Assembly (NCBI GenBank): GCA_003165455.1
Contig: PLUJ01000093.1
Span: 13,323 to 20,136 of the forward strand
DNA: 6,814 nt
Direction of reading: 5' to 3'
From: Acidobacteriaceae bacterium
GTDB lineage: Bacteria > Acidobacteriota > Terriglobia > Terriglobales > Acidobacteriaceae
The notes beneath the pieces are model-generated. The model was not told the origin of the DNA, did no database searches, and saw only the letters and a list, made by a program, of their open reading frames with translations. This document shows, piece after piece, positions 5,369-6,814 of this stretch. The position numbers were made by a program, and so were the translations under genes. Position 1 is the stretch's first letter, and every line of letters starts with the position of its first letter.

Positions 5369-6814
5369 CAAAAGAGGATCCCCATTGCGAGGTTCAGCTG
5401 ATTGGTCACGCTGCTGCTGCTATAGACAGGGTAGGTGTGCAACCGCCTGAATTCCGCGGAGAGCAACAAGTCGGAACGCGGACGGTAGATGAGATTACCA
5501 AGCGCACCCCGATTGCGTCCGAGAATTGGACCTGAATTGTTAGCATCGACGGCGCCGAAGCCTCGGACGTCATTCGCAAAAGCATTGTCCTCGGCAAACG
5601 CCCCATTTAATTCAAGTTTCGGCGTCAGCTGGAATTTAAGTTGGGTCCAACCGCCGGCGGAGTCAAGGCCTCGAATGCTGGTATACGGGTCGGAAGGGTT
5701 ACCCCCAAATAACACGGCCCGTCCAACGCCTGCGCCCAAGCCGCCTATGGCACGACCTCGATAGAATTCCCCGGAGAGATTCAGCCGTCGAAGGATTGGA
5801 ATCTGCCAGTCAGTCATCCCCGCCCAGCCGTCCACGTAGCGTCCCGACGACCAATTTTGCCTGCCATAGTATCCTGCGGCGGCAAGGCTTAGCGGGTGGC
5901 CGAAAAAAGGCTTGGACCACGCCGTGCGGAGTGCGTACGCAGGCTGCCCGGAACTCTCTCCGGCTTGAGGGTAGCGATAGTAGGGGTCATAGGGGACTTC
6001 CCAGTCAAGGTTGTCCAAAATTCCACCTTGAAGTGTCACAGTCTGCTCGTCCGAGAGTTCGAACCGGTACTCCAGGCGAAGCTGAGGCGTCCAGCCCCAG
6101 AGGTTTCCCGCGTAGGCGAAAGCGGGAATGGAGAGAGACGCAAAGGATGTGGGAGAAAGCGGCGAGATAAATAAGGAATCTTGGCCGGCAACGATCGAGG
6201 TATGCTCCCAATCAAAACGCAGGCTGGCGGTCTGCATGCGGGCAATACCAAAGTTAACTCCGTTCGGTGTTGCCGGAAATCCTCCCGCGAAATCGAATTG
6301 CACGGTGCCGGAAGTCTTTGCGCCTGCGACGCTGGGGCCGAAAACTTCCAGCCCGATTTCCGTTTGGCGCAAGGTTGCACCAAAGCTTGCCTGAGATGAT
6401 CCTGGGAGGGACGGTTGCGCGTAGTCCGGGATGTCCAGATTATCGGACGCGCCGACGTTATGGAATGCGTTCATCAGAACGATTCCGGAAAGCCGGGCGC
6501 GATACTTGCCCGCCGTTTCTACTTTAGTCTGATATTGTTCGTCGACCTTAGAACCTAACAGCTGAGTGGATTCTTCAAGTTTCTGAACACGCGATCCCAG
6601 TTCAGCGGCGGTCGGGGAGGACGAATTCGTTACAGTGTCGAGCGAGGAATGCGGTGAGGTAGAACTAATCACCGTGGAGGCAGCCTCATCTTCGTCTGAA
6701 GACCTAACCATTGCCGCGGCTAGTGGCGCCAAGAGCTTGCGCGTCTCCTGTAGTTGGTCGCGGAGTTCCTTCATCTCGGCACGGGACTGAGCATTCTCGG
6801 CTCGCATCTCTTCA
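5368..6814 (-). CDS. Outer-membrane beta-barrel porin with N-terminal coiled coil (5' end outside window)
   Basis: The visible 481 residues are open at the right edge, so the signal peptide is missing; an ATG at 6807 lies inside the coiled coil and is not taken as the start. Visible residues 1-35 are a heptad-like coiled coil (ENAQSRAEMKELRDQLQETR), 36-69 a Ser/Thr-rich linker, and 70-97 a second short coiled coil (AAELGSRVQKLEE). From about 103 to the end come alternating amphipathic strands with many aromatic residues, typical of a transmembrane beta-barrel. The protein ends in a strand with terminal Phe (NQLNLAMGILF), the usual signal for outer-membrane assembly. Together this resembles coiled-coil-bearing porins of Gram-negative bacteria, where the coiled coil can trimerise or contact peptidoglycan. 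The substrate is unknown. The stop codon overlaps the start of the cupredoxin gene, so the two products are probably made together and may work together in the envelope. Confidence 0.85.
   Translation of the reverse strand, partial: EEMRAENAQSRAEMKELRDQLQETRKLLAPLAAAMVRSSDEDEAASTVISSTSPHSSLDTVTNSSSPTAAELGSRVQKLEESTQLLGSKVDEQYQTKVETAGKYRARLSGIVLMNAFHNVGASDNLDIPDYAQPSLPGSSQASFGATLRQTEIGLEVFGPSVAGAKTSGTVQFDFAGGFPATPNGVNFGIARMQTASLRFDWEHTSIVAGQDSLFISPLSPTSFASLSIPAFAYAGNLWGWTPQLRLEYRFELSDEQTVTLQGGILDNLDWEVPYDPYYRYPQAGESSGQPAYALRTAWSKPFFGHPLSLAAAGYYGRQNWSSGRYVDGWAGMTDWQIPILRRLNLSGEFYRGRAIGGLGAGVGRAVLFGGNPSDPYTSIRGLDSAGGWTQLKFQLTPKLELNGAFAEDNAFANDVRGFGAVDANNSGPILGRNRGALGNLIYRPRSDLLLSAEFRRLHTYPVYSSSSVTNQLNLAMGILF

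Noticed and set aside
5369..5371. TTG as the start of the cupredoxin gene
   Set aside because: The next codon is ATG, which overlaps the upstream stop as TGATG and is the more usual start.
6267..6527. Plus-strand open frames of 70-124 codons opposite the porin gene (several between 5489 and 6527)
   Set aside because: They overlap each other in different frames, lie antisense to a clear beta-barrel gene and show no domain; all are treated as shadows.

Overview
The window looks like a piece of chromosome from a Gram-negative soil or sediment bacterium, most plausibly an acidobacterium. This placement rests on protein style: an HPK4-type kinase with an NtrC-type regulator, a secreted FecR/DUF6600-like protein rich in Trp, Tyr and Gly, and a cupredoxin protein paired with a coiled-coil outer-membrane porin. 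It is an impression from sequence reading, not a database result. No rRNA, tRNA, CRISPR array, transposon or phage gene was seen.

Left half, plus strand. The 3' part of a sensor histidine kinase gene (2-601) is followed after 30 bases by a complete sigma-54-dependent response regulator of the NtrC class (632-2008). The next 232 bases carry what looks like a full regulatory region. It holds two tandem GGT-N8-ACC dyads (2045-2078), a perfect 15-base palindrome (2080-2094), and a near-consensus sigma-54 -24/-12 element (2162-2177). The predicted transcription start is about 2188, and a good ribosome binding site (2229-2234) precedes an ATG at 2241. That ATG starts a large secreted protein (2241-4499) with a signal peptide, a Pro/Gln-rich linker, a FecR-like domain, a Trp-rich DUF6600-like core and a Ser/Gly/His-rich tail. 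The longest open frame starts earlier, at 2181. That ATG lies upstream of the predicted transcription start, so it is probably not used.

Right half, minus strand. The 3' part of a gene for an outer-membrane beta-barrel protein with N-terminal coiled coils (5368-6814, running off the right edge) overlaps by one base (TGATG) with a gene for a periplasmic cupredoxin-like protein (4613-5368). The two gene groups converge. Between them lies a strong hairpin (4547-4572) suited to end transcription from the left, and less perfectly from the right.

How they may work together: the kinase and regulator form a two-component pair. The best-supported target in view is the secreted FecR/DUF6600 gene, because a sigma-54 promoter sits between the activator gene and that gene. 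The porin/cupredoxin pair is a separate envelope operon, and nothing in the window shows that it belongs to the same regulon. The most interesting point is this apparently self-contained sigma-54 circuit driving one large, aromatic-rich exported protein of unknown function.
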